DNA of 64,000 bases from Simiduia litorea (GCF_042853465.1 NZ_AP031497.1:1798001-1862000); one strand, 5' to 3'. Counted from the first letter of the stretch, positions 16,553 through 24,767 are shown. A program made the numbers and translations. The notes: a model not told the origin generated them from the letters alone.

Positions 16553-17590
16553 TCATGTTGGGCTGACTGCTTTACATTTGCCTTTTTCGTCCGACTTATT
16601 TGATGCGATGCTTCGTATTAACCTTGCCGCTGGTTTCTCAATGTATCTAAACGATAGGTAGGCAATGAAGGTGCTCAAAATAAGAGCTAATACGAGCTTC
16701 AGCTCAACCAGCATATCGAGCGTATTGACGTGGGTAATAACTGGGATATGTAGTAAATACAGAGAGTAGGATATTTTCCCCATGAAATCGCCGATTTTGT
16801 TGGCGAGTAATATGTTGTTATTAGGCACTAAAAATACGATGCAAAAAATACCGTGCTCATAACAAGTAGTACTTCGTAACTTAGCCACATTTTGGTCTTT
16901 GCGTCAGATGTTACGGGCGAAAACTGTGGGTACAGTAATGGGATGAGGCAGAGTGCGAGTATGAACCAGTGTCGCCGTAAGTATTCTGGTGCGGTGAAGG
17001 ATTTATACTGCATTCCTAAGATTAAGCCAATAAGAAAATAGGGCAGGCTCCGAAATAAATAAAACACGTTGGACTTAATGCCGCCGATGTTCCCAATTAC
17101 TTTGGGGAAGTTTGTAAAAAAAAGAATAATCAATATGGCGAGTATAAGCATATAAATATAGCCGCTTCTCGATTTTGCAAAAAACCAAAAGCCAATAAAA
17201 TTGCACTTCCGGCGAAATTGTCCAAAGGACGCTCTCTCCATGCATGAAAAGTAAGTGGGATAGTAATGCGTTGGCGTCAGTAATTTCATAAAGCCCATCA
17301 GCCCCTGTTAGGGATAGTAGGTAAGAGCCAAATACAACGAGAAAATAGAGGGGGAGAATTCTACCGGCACGGGCCAGAGCGTAGCTTTTAAGGTTGGCGG
17401 GGTTGAACTGTCTATCAAAATATAGATATGACATCAAAAAACCGCTAAGTAAGAAAAATAGCATCACGCCGTATTGTCCCGCGGGGCCGCCTAGGCTCCC
17501 GTCAAGCCAGTTGGTGGCGTCGCTAAAGTGAGTAATAAAAACAATGAGCGCCGCCAGACCTCGCAGTGTATTTAACGTCCTGATTTCCAA
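16553..17590 (-). pseudogene. Acyltransferase-3 family membrane protein, frame broken at two homopolymers
   Basis: The reading starts at 17590 with EIRTLNTLRGLAALIVFITHF, the N-terminus of acyltransferase-3 (OafA/NodX-like) membrane enzymes that O-acylate sugars. The frame shifts at a six-base T run (minus strand; 17179-17184) and shifts back at a five-base T run (16830-16834), so the first and last segments are in the same frame. Removing one T at the first and adding one at the second gives a continuous protein of about 345 residues with about ten hydrophobic segments, ending in FRYIEKPAARLIRS. Either the gene is decayed or the sequence has two homopolymer errors. The low-G+C, A/T-run-rich text differs from its neighbours and suggests acquired DNA. 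Confidence 0.8.
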
Positions 17591-17838
17591 AGCTTACTCC
17601 GGTTGCTCGAATGAATTGCAGAATGGATTCTTCTGGAAAATGTAAGCGCTATAGCTGTGTGGTGATGCCAGTCGTGCCTCAGTGCTATTTAGCAGTGCTG
17701 TCGTAAAAAGCAATGCGGTTCTGGCTTTCAAGAGTGTTTCATACCAGAAAAACTCCGGAACACATGTTGTTTGAGTTTTTTACTTGCCTGCTTTTTCTAA
17801 AACGTCGTGTACGCTCATTAACGCATTGGGCGTGTTTT

Positions 17839-19329
17839 TTATCGCATAGGCAGCTTAATAATAAACGTGGTGCCCTTGCCCGGTTGTGATTCCACGCTGA
17901 TTTGGCCGCCATGGTGTTCGGTGATAATAAAATACGAAACGGAAAGGCCTAGTCCTGTACCTTGACCTACATCCTTGGTGGTAAAGAAAGGCTCGAAAAT
18001 GTGCCGGCGCACATTTTCATGCATGCCTGGGCCATTGTCTGCGATTTCAACGCAGTACCAATCATTGTCTATGTAGGTTGCGACCCTAATGATTGGATTT
18101 AGCGGCGCGCCATATTCTGTTTGTTGGAAGGCCTGAAAGGCGTTGCGCAATAGATTTAGAATGACCTGCTGGATTTCAACGGCGGAGCAGGTGAGTCTAG
18201 GTAGACTGGTGTCGTAGTTTTTTACTATTCTGGGTAGTTCGATATCATCACCCGTGTCAATTTGCATGCTTTGGGTGGCTAAGTCGAGTGAGTTATCCAG
18301 TAGTTGAATGATGTCGGTGGGCGATTGATCGCGGTGTTGGCTGCGCGAAAACTCTAACATGTTGCTGACTATGCGCGCGGATCTTTCACCTGCTTCGCGT
18401 ATGTGGTTTAAAAAGGTGGGAATGTCTCTGTGCTGCCAATAGCGATCCAGTTGTGCTAAATCTACCTTAAGCTTTCCGGCCTCTACTTTATTCATGTCTT
18501 GCTTGGCATCGGTACGTCGAATGATGTTTTGCACATTGTTTAAAATGGCGGCCAGCGGGTTGTTGATTTCATGTGCCATGCCGGCGGCAAGTTCGCCCAG
18601 GGATAACATTTTTTCATTTTGAATCATCATGTTTTCTACCCGCACACGCAGTGTTACATCGTCGATGCGGATGACGGCGCCACCCATGTCTAGCGCCATG
18701 AGCGGATAAACGGTGATATCGGAATAGCTGGCGTGATTGCCACTGCCTTGCTGGAGATTTTCAAGGGTCTGTGGGATTTGCGAGTCGATAGCCGCTTCAA
18801 TCGTGGCCTGTGAAATCACCAGCTCTGGGTAGATTTCATCAATACTGTTGCCGAGCGCGGCTTTTGAACTGATACCGATAAGCCGCTCCGCCGCGGCATT
18901 CCACAAAGTGATATGGCCCGCGCGGCTAACACCGATCAACACGGAAGGCATAGAGTTGATGATGGAGTGCAGATAGTCTTGCGTTTCCCTTAACAGTTCT
19001 TCGGCAATTTCATGTCTTGCGGCGGCATCCGACAGTTGATTGTTGGTGTTGCGTAGCGATTCAGTGCGTTCTTCAATGCGTGATTCTAGGTTGGCCTTGG
19101 CCTGCTCTAGGGCTATTTGCGCTCGTTTATATTTGACGCGGCTCTTTTGTAGCAGACCAATCATCACGGCTTGCAAGGCTGCAAGGGCGAGTAAGGTCCA
19201 GAACCCGAGATCGAGATCGCTGCTAATGCTCGCATGGCACAAGCTGGGCATAAGCAGTAGGGCACTGGTGTAGCCAATATGTAGCGGAGTGGGGCGGTAG
19301 CGGGTAGTGTGTTTTTCGGGCTTGCTCAT
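17839..19329 (-). CDS. PAS-domain sensor histidine kinase
   Basis: A 496-residue sensor kinase. Two N-terminal hydrophobic segments (residues about 17-33 and 43-60) anchor it in the membrane and are followed by a coiled coil (65-120). A PAS domain follows at about 120-230 (IINSMPSVLIGVSRAGHITLWN). The kinase core has the H-box AHEINNPLAAIL with phospho-acceptor H253, the N-box NLLRNAFQAF, and the G boxes DNGPGM and GTGLGLS. The HEINNPL form is typical of NtrB-like and hybrid-type kinases. No response regulator gene is adjacent, so it is an orphan kinase and its signal is unknown. Confidence 0.9.
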   Translation of the reverse strand: MSKPEKHTTRYRPTPLHIGYTSALLLMPSLCHASISSDLDLGFWTLLALAALQAVMIGLLQKSRVKYKRAQIALEQAKANLESRIEERTESLRNTNNQLSDAAARHEIAEELLRETQDYLHSIINSMPSVLIGVSRAGHITLWNAAAERLIGISSKAALGNSIDEIYPELVISQATIEAAIDSQIPQTLENLQQGSGNHASYSDITVYPLMALDMGGAVIRIDDVTLRVRVENMMIQNEKMLSLGELAAGMAHEINNPLAAILNNVQNIIRRTDAKQDMNKVEAGKLKVDLAQLDRYWQHRDIPTFLNHIREAGERSARIVSNMLEFSRSQHRDQSPTDIIQLLDNSLDLATQSMQIDTGDDIELPRIVKNYDTSLPRLTCSAVEIQQVILNLLRNAFQAFQQTEYGAPLNPIIRVATYIDNDWYCVEIADNGPGMHENVRRHIFEPFFTTKDVGQGTGLGLSVSYFIITEHHGGQISVESQPGKGTTFIIKLPMR

Positions 19330-19447
19330 GCCTGCCTCTAGTTGCCGTTTTGGGCTATTGTATAGCCTTTTTCTGTTTCACTGCTCTGGTTAATAAATGG
19401 TCAAAAAGCGTTTATAAATCAATTTGTTAGCTTTTTTAGTAAAGTGA

Positions 19448-19475
19448 TTGACAGGCTCGGCTAAAACGGTAGAAT
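19448..19475 (+). promoter_or_regulatory. Sigma-70 promoter of the Val-Asp tRNA pair
   Basis: Consensus TTGACA (19448-19453) and TAGAAT (19470-19475) with a 16-base spacer lie 16 bases before tRNA-Val. The GCGCG discriminator following the -10 box is of the stable-RNA type. Confidence 0.85.
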
Positions 19476-19491
19476 GCGCGACCTGAACAAC

Positions 19492-19567
19492 GGGTGGTTA
19501 GCTCAGTTGGTAGAGCGGCGCCCTTACAAGGCGTAGGTCACAGGTTCGACCCCTGTACCACCCACCA
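19492..19567 (+). tRNA. tRNA-Val (TAC)
   Basis: 76 bases with an encoded CCA. The acceptor stem is GGGTGGT/ACCACCC with A as discriminator, and the anticodon loop CTTACAA reads TAC. All stems pair. Confidence 0.96.
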
Positions 19568-19613
19568 TATTTGGTAGTTGTTAACGCAGTTAATAACGCC
19601 AGCCCGGTTATGC

Positions 19614-19690
19614 GGACCGGTAGTTCAGTTGGTTAGAATGCCGGCCTGTCACGCCGGAGGTCGCGGGTTCGAGTCCCGTCCGGTCCGCCA
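19614..19690 (+). tRNA. tRNA-Asp (GTC)
   Basis: 77 bases with an encoded CCA. The acceptor stem is GGACCGG/CCGGTCC with G as discriminator, as expected for Asp. The anticodon loop CTGTCAC reads GTC. It is followed immediately by a terminator. Confidence 0.96.
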
Positions 19691-19735
19691 CTACAAATAA
19701 AAAAGCCCTCCTCGCGAGGGCTTTTTTATTTGTAG
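19691..19735 (+). terminator. Terminator of the Val-Asp tRNA operon, 20-base perfect arms
   Basis: The inverted repeat is perfect over 20 bases on each side (19691-19710 and 19716-19735) with a five-base loop CTCGC. The GC core GCCCTC/GAGGGC is followed by T6. It starts at the base after the CCA of tRNA-Asp. Confidence 0.9.
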
Positions 19736-20038
19736 GCTGGATTATTAGCGCGTGTGAGTTATATCCCTCATCTCAAGAGCCGCAAGTAATTTTCCCTTCG
19801 CTGCGAGCCCCGGATTTCCTTCTGCTTTACTTTCCATTGCTCGATTGCATGTTATTCATGCTTGAGGCTGAATTTCAGTGGCATGGCTGAACCTTTCGCG
19901 ATTTTAATAGTCTGAGGCTTCGCTTGGTGGGCCATTAGGCTGTTTGTGTCGTATTTCAAAGCTGTCATGCAGATGTCATGAATGTTGACTATGCTCATTA
20001 GGCATTAAAAAGTTAAGTTTTAGATATGGAGATATATC
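19736..20038. other. Intergenic region holding a PHO-box-like promoter
   Basis: No ORF of note is seen in this 303-base stretch. Its downstream third carries a PHO-box-like direct repeat (19962-19979) with a suitable -10 element and the ribosome-binding site of a 28-codon ORF. The upstream part shows nothing I can interpret. Confidence 0.55.
19962..19995 (+). promoter_or_regulatory. Candidate PhoB-controlled promoter (PHO box plus -10)
   Basis: CTGTCAT (19962-19968) and ATGTCAT (19973-19979) form direct repeats with the 11-base period of the PhoB site, whose consensus repeat is CTGTCAT. Thirteen of the fourteen repeat positions match. TATGCT (19990-19995) follows after ten bases, the normal distance from a PHO box to the -10 element, and no separate good -35 is needed. 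The four-base spacer GCAG is less AT-rich than usual. Predicted transcription starts near 20002 and runs towards the small ORF and the following cluster. Confidence 0.55.
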
Positions 20039-20125
20039 ATGCAGGATTATGTAGAAGAGTTGTTGGACTTACTGGAGGCCGAAGAGTCTGAAGAGCCTTG
20101 GGTCAGTGAGTCCTTAGGTTTGTAG
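20039..20125 (+). CDS. Small acidic protein, 28 codons
   Basis: An ORF with a good ribosome-binding site (GGAG at 20028-20031, seven bases before ATG). The product is very acidic: it opens with MQDYVEELLDLLEAEE and has only one tryptophan and no basic residue or cysteine. The heptad-like leucines could form a short amphipathic helix. I do not recognise it. It is the first ORF behind a PHO-box-like promoter and is followed by two inverted repeats before the next gene. It may be a functional small protein, a regulatory leader peptide or chance. Confidence 0.45.
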   Translation: MQDYVEELLDLLEAEESEEPWVSESLGL

Positions 20126-20136
20126 TTCCCCGTTAA

Positions 20137-20231
20137 CACCAGATTTGTTATTCCCTCCTTAATCTGGTGAGTTCATCACAGCCCTCATCCTTATTGTCGA
20201 TCATACTTACACCTTCTATAGTTGATGAACT
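20137..20231 (+). repeat. Two consecutive inverted repeats in the leader of the coiled-coil gene
   Basis: The first pair is CACCAGATT (20137-20145) with AATCTGGTG (20161-20169). The second begins at the next base: AGTTCATCA (20170-20178) with TGATGAACT (20223-20231). Both have perfect nine-base arms. Neither is followed by a T-run, so they look like RNA leader structure or protein sites rather than terminators. Confidence 0.55.
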
Positions 20232-20294
20232 TATTATCCTCGTGGGCGTTGATCCTACGGTTTAGCCGATGTGGGTCGGTATGGGACTTGTGTT

Positions 20295-21641
20295 ATGCCA
20301 TTCGCGCCAGACGAGTTAGCTGAAGCGGTTTACGTCTTCAAAGGTAATCGAATCATTCGGGAGATGCTCTATCCCGAGTTCGAGGCCATTCTCGATGGTT
20401 ATGTCCCTATCCCTGAGTTTGCCAATAAACAGGTTAAGGGCGTTTATGTTCGCATTAACGCGCGTTTTTTCGTGGTCGCAGCGGTATTTTTTTACATCGA
20501 GTTCGACGCCGAAGGCTTCCCCGATCGGCGCTGGAATATTCCCTTAGCGCAGCTTGCGGATACTGCAAAAAGTGGCCCGGATTTAGGAGCTGGTGCAATC
20601 GCTTTGGCCTGCGCCTCACAGTGCGCAATCGAGTGGCATCAGCCCAAGCTTTGGGACCCTAGCATGGCTAGCGGTAAAAATAATTTTTCCATGCTGAAAA
20701 AGTCCGTGAAGGCCAATCGTCTGGGGCTTATTTTCAAGGCTCCGCAAGGTGAGGCTGCAATGGCTCATCAAGCGACGCAAGCCAGCATGGATACGGCGTC
20801 GGCACGGGCACTAAAGGAAAAATATGAAACTGAGGTAAGAACTCATGTTGCGCAACTGTTAAAAGAGCAGCGCTTTCGGATGGGGGTTCAGAAAAATCAG
20901 TTTCAGGAGCAGGTCGATACGCTGAAGTCTGAGCATCAGAGTCGGCTGGCACGGTATCAAGAGCGTTTAGCCGAGCAGGATAAGGACATTGAAAATATGC
21001 GATTGCTCAATGCGCAACTGAAAGAGCGCATGGAATCGCAAATGGTAAAGATGGACGGGATACGCGAGTACTTCGAGCACAAGTTAAAGTCGGCCCAGTC
21101 GGGTGAAAAAGAAAGCATCGAATCCTTGCGTAAGCAGTATGAATTAGAGATGCAATTGAAGGTTGAGGCCGCGACCTCTGAATTACAAGACATGATACAG
21201 ATGCGCGATATGGAGTTAATGTATCGCAATGAGCAGGAATCGAGTTTAAATGAAGAGGTTGCTCGGCTAAGGGACGAAGTTCAAAATCTGGTCAGTAACT
21301 CAGGTAATGAGGTATTAAGCCATCTTCAGGAGCGCGGTATTAACTTTGTGGCCTATCAGCCCGGTGCCGGGCACATTACGATTCCCGTTGCGGACTTAAC
21401 CGTGTACACCGAAAGCCCTCAGGATTATGCTGCCAAGAAGTGTGGCCTGACGCCGGTGCAATACCGCACTTGGCTCGTTCATTACCAAAACCCCTCCTGC
21501 TGCGCGTTAAATTCAGACGGTAGTGTCTGCGGCGTGCCGATTGACCGAATTCATAACCCCAATGACTTTCACCCAGGTGAAAATGACCGTTGCGCTACCC
21601 ATCGAGCGACGCTTGTTCACGCCATGGCAGCGTCCTCTTAG
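20295..21641 (+). CDS. Uncharacterised coiled-coil protein with C-terminal Cys/His cluster
   Basis: A 448-residue protein in three parts. Residues about 1-165 form a globular region beginning with PFAPDELAEAVYVFKGN. Residues about 175-340 form a long charged coiled coil rich in Glu, Gln, Lys and Met. The C-terminal 110 residues end in a cluster of cysteines and histidines (CCALN, VCGV, RIHNPNDFHPGE, RCATH), suggesting a zinc site. The frame is open 24 bases further up, but the ATG at 20295 begins the conserved-looking part. It is followed after 23 bases by a PLP enzyme gene. I cannot name the function; structural or partitioning roles would be guesses. Confidence 0.8.
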   Translation: MPFAPDELAEAVYVFKGNRIIREMLYPEFEAILDGYVPIPEFANKQVKGVYVRINARFFVVAAVFFYIEFDAEGFPDRRWNIPLAQLADTAKSGPDLGAGAIALACASQCAIEWHQPKLWDPSMASGKNNFSMLKKSVKANRLGLIFKAPQGEAAMAHQATQASMDTASARALKEKYETEVRTHVAQLLKEQRFRMGVQKNQFQEQVDTLKSEHQSRLARYQERLAEQDKDIENMRLLNAQLKERMESQMVKMDGIREYFEHKLKSAQSGEKESIESLRKQYELEMQLKVEAATSELQDMIQMRDMELMYRNEQESSLNEEVARLRDEVQNLVSNSGNEVLSHLQERGINFVAYQPGAGHITIPVADLTVYTESPQDYAAKKCGLTPVQYRTWLVHYQNPSCCALNSDGSVCGVPIDRIHNPNDFHPGENDRCATHRATLVHAMAASS

Positions 21642-21664
21642 TGTAAGAGTTCCCCAGTTTAATT

Positions 21665-22645
21665 ATGGTTTTTATCGCGGAATCAATTGCTGAGACGGCT
21701 TCTCATGTCCCGGTGCAGCGGGTTACTTGGACCTTAATGGATAACCATGGTTTAGAGCTTTGGGTTAGGCGGGATGATTTGTTACCCGCCTGGTGCCAGG
21801 GCAATAAATACTACAAGTTGTATCACAACCTACATGCGGTTAACGACTGTCGCGTGGTAGTTAGCTTCGGCGGTGCGTTTTCTAATCATCTGCACGCGCT
21901 CGCCTTGGCGGCGCAAGCGTATGGGATCGTATGCGTTGGCATAGTGCGCGGCGAGAGGCCGGTTCGGCTCAGTCCTACGTTGGCTGATGTGGAGGCGGCG
22001 GGAATGCGTTTGGTATTTGCTTCTCGAGTCGAGTATCGGCGCTTAACGGGAGCTTTACCTGAGTCTGAGCGCTTGGCAGCGGTGGCGAGATTACTGAACC
22101 GCGACCCGCTTGAGCTTCATGTGGTGCCAGAAGGCGGTGCAAACGCCGCGGGTATGGCTGGTTGTACCGAGCTTGGCGTCAGCATTGCGGCGCAAGCCTT
22201 GGCTCAGTTTGGCCGCCCATCTCCCTATGACGATGTGCTTTTGCCGGTGGCTACCGGAACCACTCTGGCTGGGCTAGCCATGGGTTTGCCACGGGATTGG
22301 AGCGTTTCAGGTGTTTCAGTATTAGGTGCGACGTTAAAAGGCGGTAGAAGTCCCGTGTCGGATGAGATTACTCAGAGCATAGGCTCGGTTCCTTCTGCTA
22401 AGTGGCGTTTAATGGAGGGCGATGGGTTGGGAGGTTATGCTCGCACGACGCCGGCACTACTGGCATTTATGGATGAGTTTTATGATGAAACCGGCATACT
22501 TTTAGATCAGGTGTATACTGGGAAGCTGTTTTGGGTCATCGCCCAGCAAGCTCAGAGGGAATATTGGCGCCCCCGTTCCCGTTTGCTGGCTTTACATACA
22601 GGCGGTTTACAAGGGCGGCGAGGGTTGGAGTGGCATAGCGTATGA
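21665..22645 (+). CDS. PLP-dependent D-cysteine desulfhydrase / ACC-deaminase-like enzyme
   Basis: A fold-type II pyridoxal-phosphate enzyme of 326 residues. The PLP lysine is in the segment WCQGNKYYKL, and the cofactor phosphate loop and following helix are visible in SFGGAFSNHLHALALAA, the block typical of D-cysteine desulfhydrase (DcyD) and 1-aminocyclopropane-1-carboxylate deaminase. True ACC deaminase specificity cannot be judged; desulfhydrase-type chemistry releasing pyruvate, ammonia and H2S is as likely. Its stop overlaps the start of the next gene by four bases (ATGA). That gene encodes a rhodanese fusion, which fits a link to sulfur metabolism. Confidence 0.85.
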   Translation: MVFIAESIAETASHVPVQRVTWTLMDNHGLELWVRRDDLLPAWCQGNKYYKLYHNLHAVNDCRVVVSFGGAFSNHLHALALAAQAYGIVCVGIVRGERPVRLSPTLADVEAAGMRLVFASRVEYRRLTGALPESERLAAVARLLNRDPLELHVVPEGGANAAGMAGCTELGVSIAAQALAQFGRPSPYDDVLLPVATGTTLAGLAMGLPRDWSVSGVSVLGATLKGGRSPVSDEITQSIGSVPSAKWRLMEGDGLGGYARTTPALLAFMDEFYDETGILLDQVYTGKLFWVIAQQAQREYWRPRSRLLALHTGGLQGRRGLEWHSV

Positions 22646-23790
22646 AGGGTATGGATATAGCGTTAATGGAAGAGTCTTCGGCCTTAGATTTTGGTTGGGT
22701 AAGAACCTTAGTGCCGCTGAAAGCCATGGGCGATGCGCACTTATTGGAGCTGTTGCAGCATTGCCCTGCGCAAATGGCCTTTAAAGGGCAAAGCTTATTC
22801 GACGCCGGTAGTTACGATCGCCAGCATATTTATCTGTTGCATGGCGATGTTGAGCTACGTAAACCCGATGGTAGTTCAGCGTTGGTAAAGGGTCGTAGCA
22901 GCTTGTTTCCTTTGGCGGATGAGCAGCCTAGGCCATGTTCAGCCGTTGCGTTAACTGATAGCAGTATCCTTCGAATTAATAGTGAGCAATTAGACAAGCT
23001 ATTAACCTGGAGTCAGGTTGCGGAGTATTTGCAGATTGATACCGCCTATCAGCCTGAGCTTGATGAAGACGTCGACTGGATGTTAACGGTGCTTAAGTCG
23101 AATCTTTTTTTCAAGGTTCCACCCACCAATATTGGCGATATATTCACTCGCTTACGGCCGCAGAGGGTCGTGAAAGGCCAGGTGATTTTACGCCAGGGTG
23201 AAATAGGCGATGGTTGTTATTTCATTAAAGAAGGCTGTGCCGAAGTGCTTCGCTCCGCGGACGGTGTGCAGCGGCCGATTCATCTGGCAGATATTGGGCC
23301 TGGGCGTTGCTTTGGTGAAGATGCGTTGGTCAACGAAACGGTTCGAAATGCGACTGTAAAAATGACTACAGATGGTGTCTTGATGGTGATGGATAAACTC
23401 GACTTTATTCATTTGCTCAAGGAGCCGCAGGTTAATCAGCTGCCACTAACAGCACTTCAGTCGGTGCAGACTCACGCGGTTTTGATTGATGTGCGCACTG
23501 AAGATGAATATGCCCTTGGGCATTTAAATCAAGCCGTTAGTATTCCCCTTGGTCTGTTGCGGTTAAAAACACGCATGCTCGATTTGGCGCAGGAATACGT
23601 GCTTTATTGTGATACGGGCAGGCGCTCCCACGCTGCAACCTACCTTTTGCAAAAGCTAGGTTATAAAGTTAGTTATTTGCAGAAGGGAGTAAATCAAGAC
23701 CTCGATTTACGTCGACAGTTGGCGATCAACAAAGGTGATTATTTATTGCGAGACGGGCGCGCAATAGCTGTCATCGACGCGGGCCAGTAG
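22642..23790 (+). CDS. Double cyclic-nucleotide-binding-domain protein with C-terminal rhodanese domain
   Basis: A 382-residue protein with two consecutive cNMP-binding beta-barrels (residues about 15-120 and 145-260). The second is the better preserved, with GEIGDGCYFIKEGCAEV and GPGRCFGEDALV. A rhodanese domain follows (about 270-365) with DVRTEDEYALGHL and the active-site loop YCDTGRRS, whose cysteine could carry a persulfide. There is no DNA-binding domain, so this is not a CRP-type regulator. It is translationally coupled to the PLP enzyme. The last 52 bases overlap, on the opposite strand, the end of the DUF1853 gene. Confidence 0.85.
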   Translation: MKGMDIALMEESSALDFGWVRTLVPLKAMGDAHLLELLQHCPAQMAFKGQSLFDAGSYDRQHIYLLHGDVELRKPDGSSALVKGRSSLFPLADEQPRPCSAVALTDSSILRINSEQLDKLLTWSQVAEYLQIDTAYQPELDEDVDWMLTVLKSNLFFKVPPTNIGDIFTRLRPQRVVKGQVILRQGEIGDGCYFIKEGCAEVLRSADGVQRPIHLADIGPGRCFGEDALVNETVRNATVKMTTDGVLMVMDKLDFIHLLKEPQVNQLPLTALQSVQTHAVLIDVRTEDEYALGHLNQAVSIPLGLLRLKTRMLDLAQEYVLYCDTGRRSHAATYLLQKLGYKVSYLQKGVNQDLDLRRQLAINKGDYLLRDGRAIAVIDAGQ

Positions 23791-24767
23791 TCGTTTACCC
23801 ACATAAAACGACGTTTTTCGAGCCAGTGGTCTGCACCTAATTCCACCTCGGCCACCAATAAAGCTTGGGCATTGGGTATTTTGCGTTGTCCCTGCATGAG
23901 TTTGGTTAGGCTCTGGGTGTTAAGTAGAATTGGCGTCTCCAAATACAGTTGGCTGTAGGCTCCGAGTTCTGTAGGGCTTAAATTTTTTACAAAATCTACA
24001 GGGCATTTGGCTGGGCTTAACCAATAAAGCCTCGGTAATAGCAGCCAGTGTTTATCGGTCTTGCCGTGCTGTTCTAGCCAATGCGGCGTCTCCCCGTAAT
24101 GTAACCAGCGGCCATTGCTACACTCTTGATTGACATAATCTGAGTGCTCTAATCCCGTTGGCTGTTGATAGTGTTGGAACAGCCAGCCTTTCATGACCAG
24201 CTTTTGCTTGAACTTAGTGCTTTCTATGCTGGGCATCTCTTTGTTTGCAAGCCATTGGTCTATTTGCAGTCTCGCCCTCGGGTCGAGAGCGAGTGGTAGT
24301 TGATGGTTTAACAGACGATCTAATTTAAGGTCTAATCTGTCACGGCTGTTGGGGCCTATCCACCCTGTAGCTTGGTCTGAATACTTTGCTTCCAGGTAAA
24401 ACTTTACCGCTAGCTCGTAGTGAAAATAGGTTCTTTTTTGATCGCAATAGCTGAGTAAATCGAGCGCGCCCAAGGTAGCTCCCGCGTGGATGATTTGTCG
24501 GTTCGCTGCAATGACCGTTTGATTAAAATGATGGCTCACTAGAAGCTGCCAGAGCTGCTCGAAATACAAACCCAGTCGTTTTTTCGGTTCTAGTAATGGC
24601 GTTGATGGTAGCTCAGTGATTTGTTTTCGGCTAAGCGTGCCATAGTCTTGCTTGGTGAGGCTGTTGACATAATCTAGTTTGGGTAATTCTTTGCTCGTCA
24701 GGCTCCATGCGAGGTCTCGGGCCTGTTGTTGGCCGCGCCAGGCAAGGATTTGGTCAGGTGTGGGCAA
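23739..24767 (-). CDS. DUF1853 family protein
   Basis: A 342-residue cytoplasmic protein matching DUF1853, a gammaproteobacterial family of unknown function. The middle of the protein carries the family core around TYFHYELAVKFYL, where acidic, histidine and lysine residues resemble a nuclease-like fold. That resemblance is only a suggestion. The 3' end overlaps the end of the convergent cNMP/rhodanese gene by 52 bases. The start lies 59 bases from the divergent nadK. Confidence 0.75.
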   Translation of the reverse strand: MPTPDQILAWRGQQQARDLAWSLTSKELPKLDYVNSLTKQDYGTLSRKQITELPSTPLLEPKKRLGLYFEQLWQLLVSHHFNQTVIAANRQIIHAGATLGALDLLSYCDQKRTYFHYELAVKFYLEAKYSDQATGWIGPNSRDRLDLKLDRLLNHQLPLALDPRARLQIDQWLANKEMPSIESTKFKQKLVMKGWLFQHYQQPTGLEHSDYVNQECSNGRWLHYGETPHWLEQHGKTDKHWLLLPRLYWLSPAKCPVDFVKNLSPTELGAYSQLYLETPILLNTQSLTKLMQGQRKIPNAQALLVAEVELGADHWLEKRRFMWVNDYWPASMTAIARPSRNK

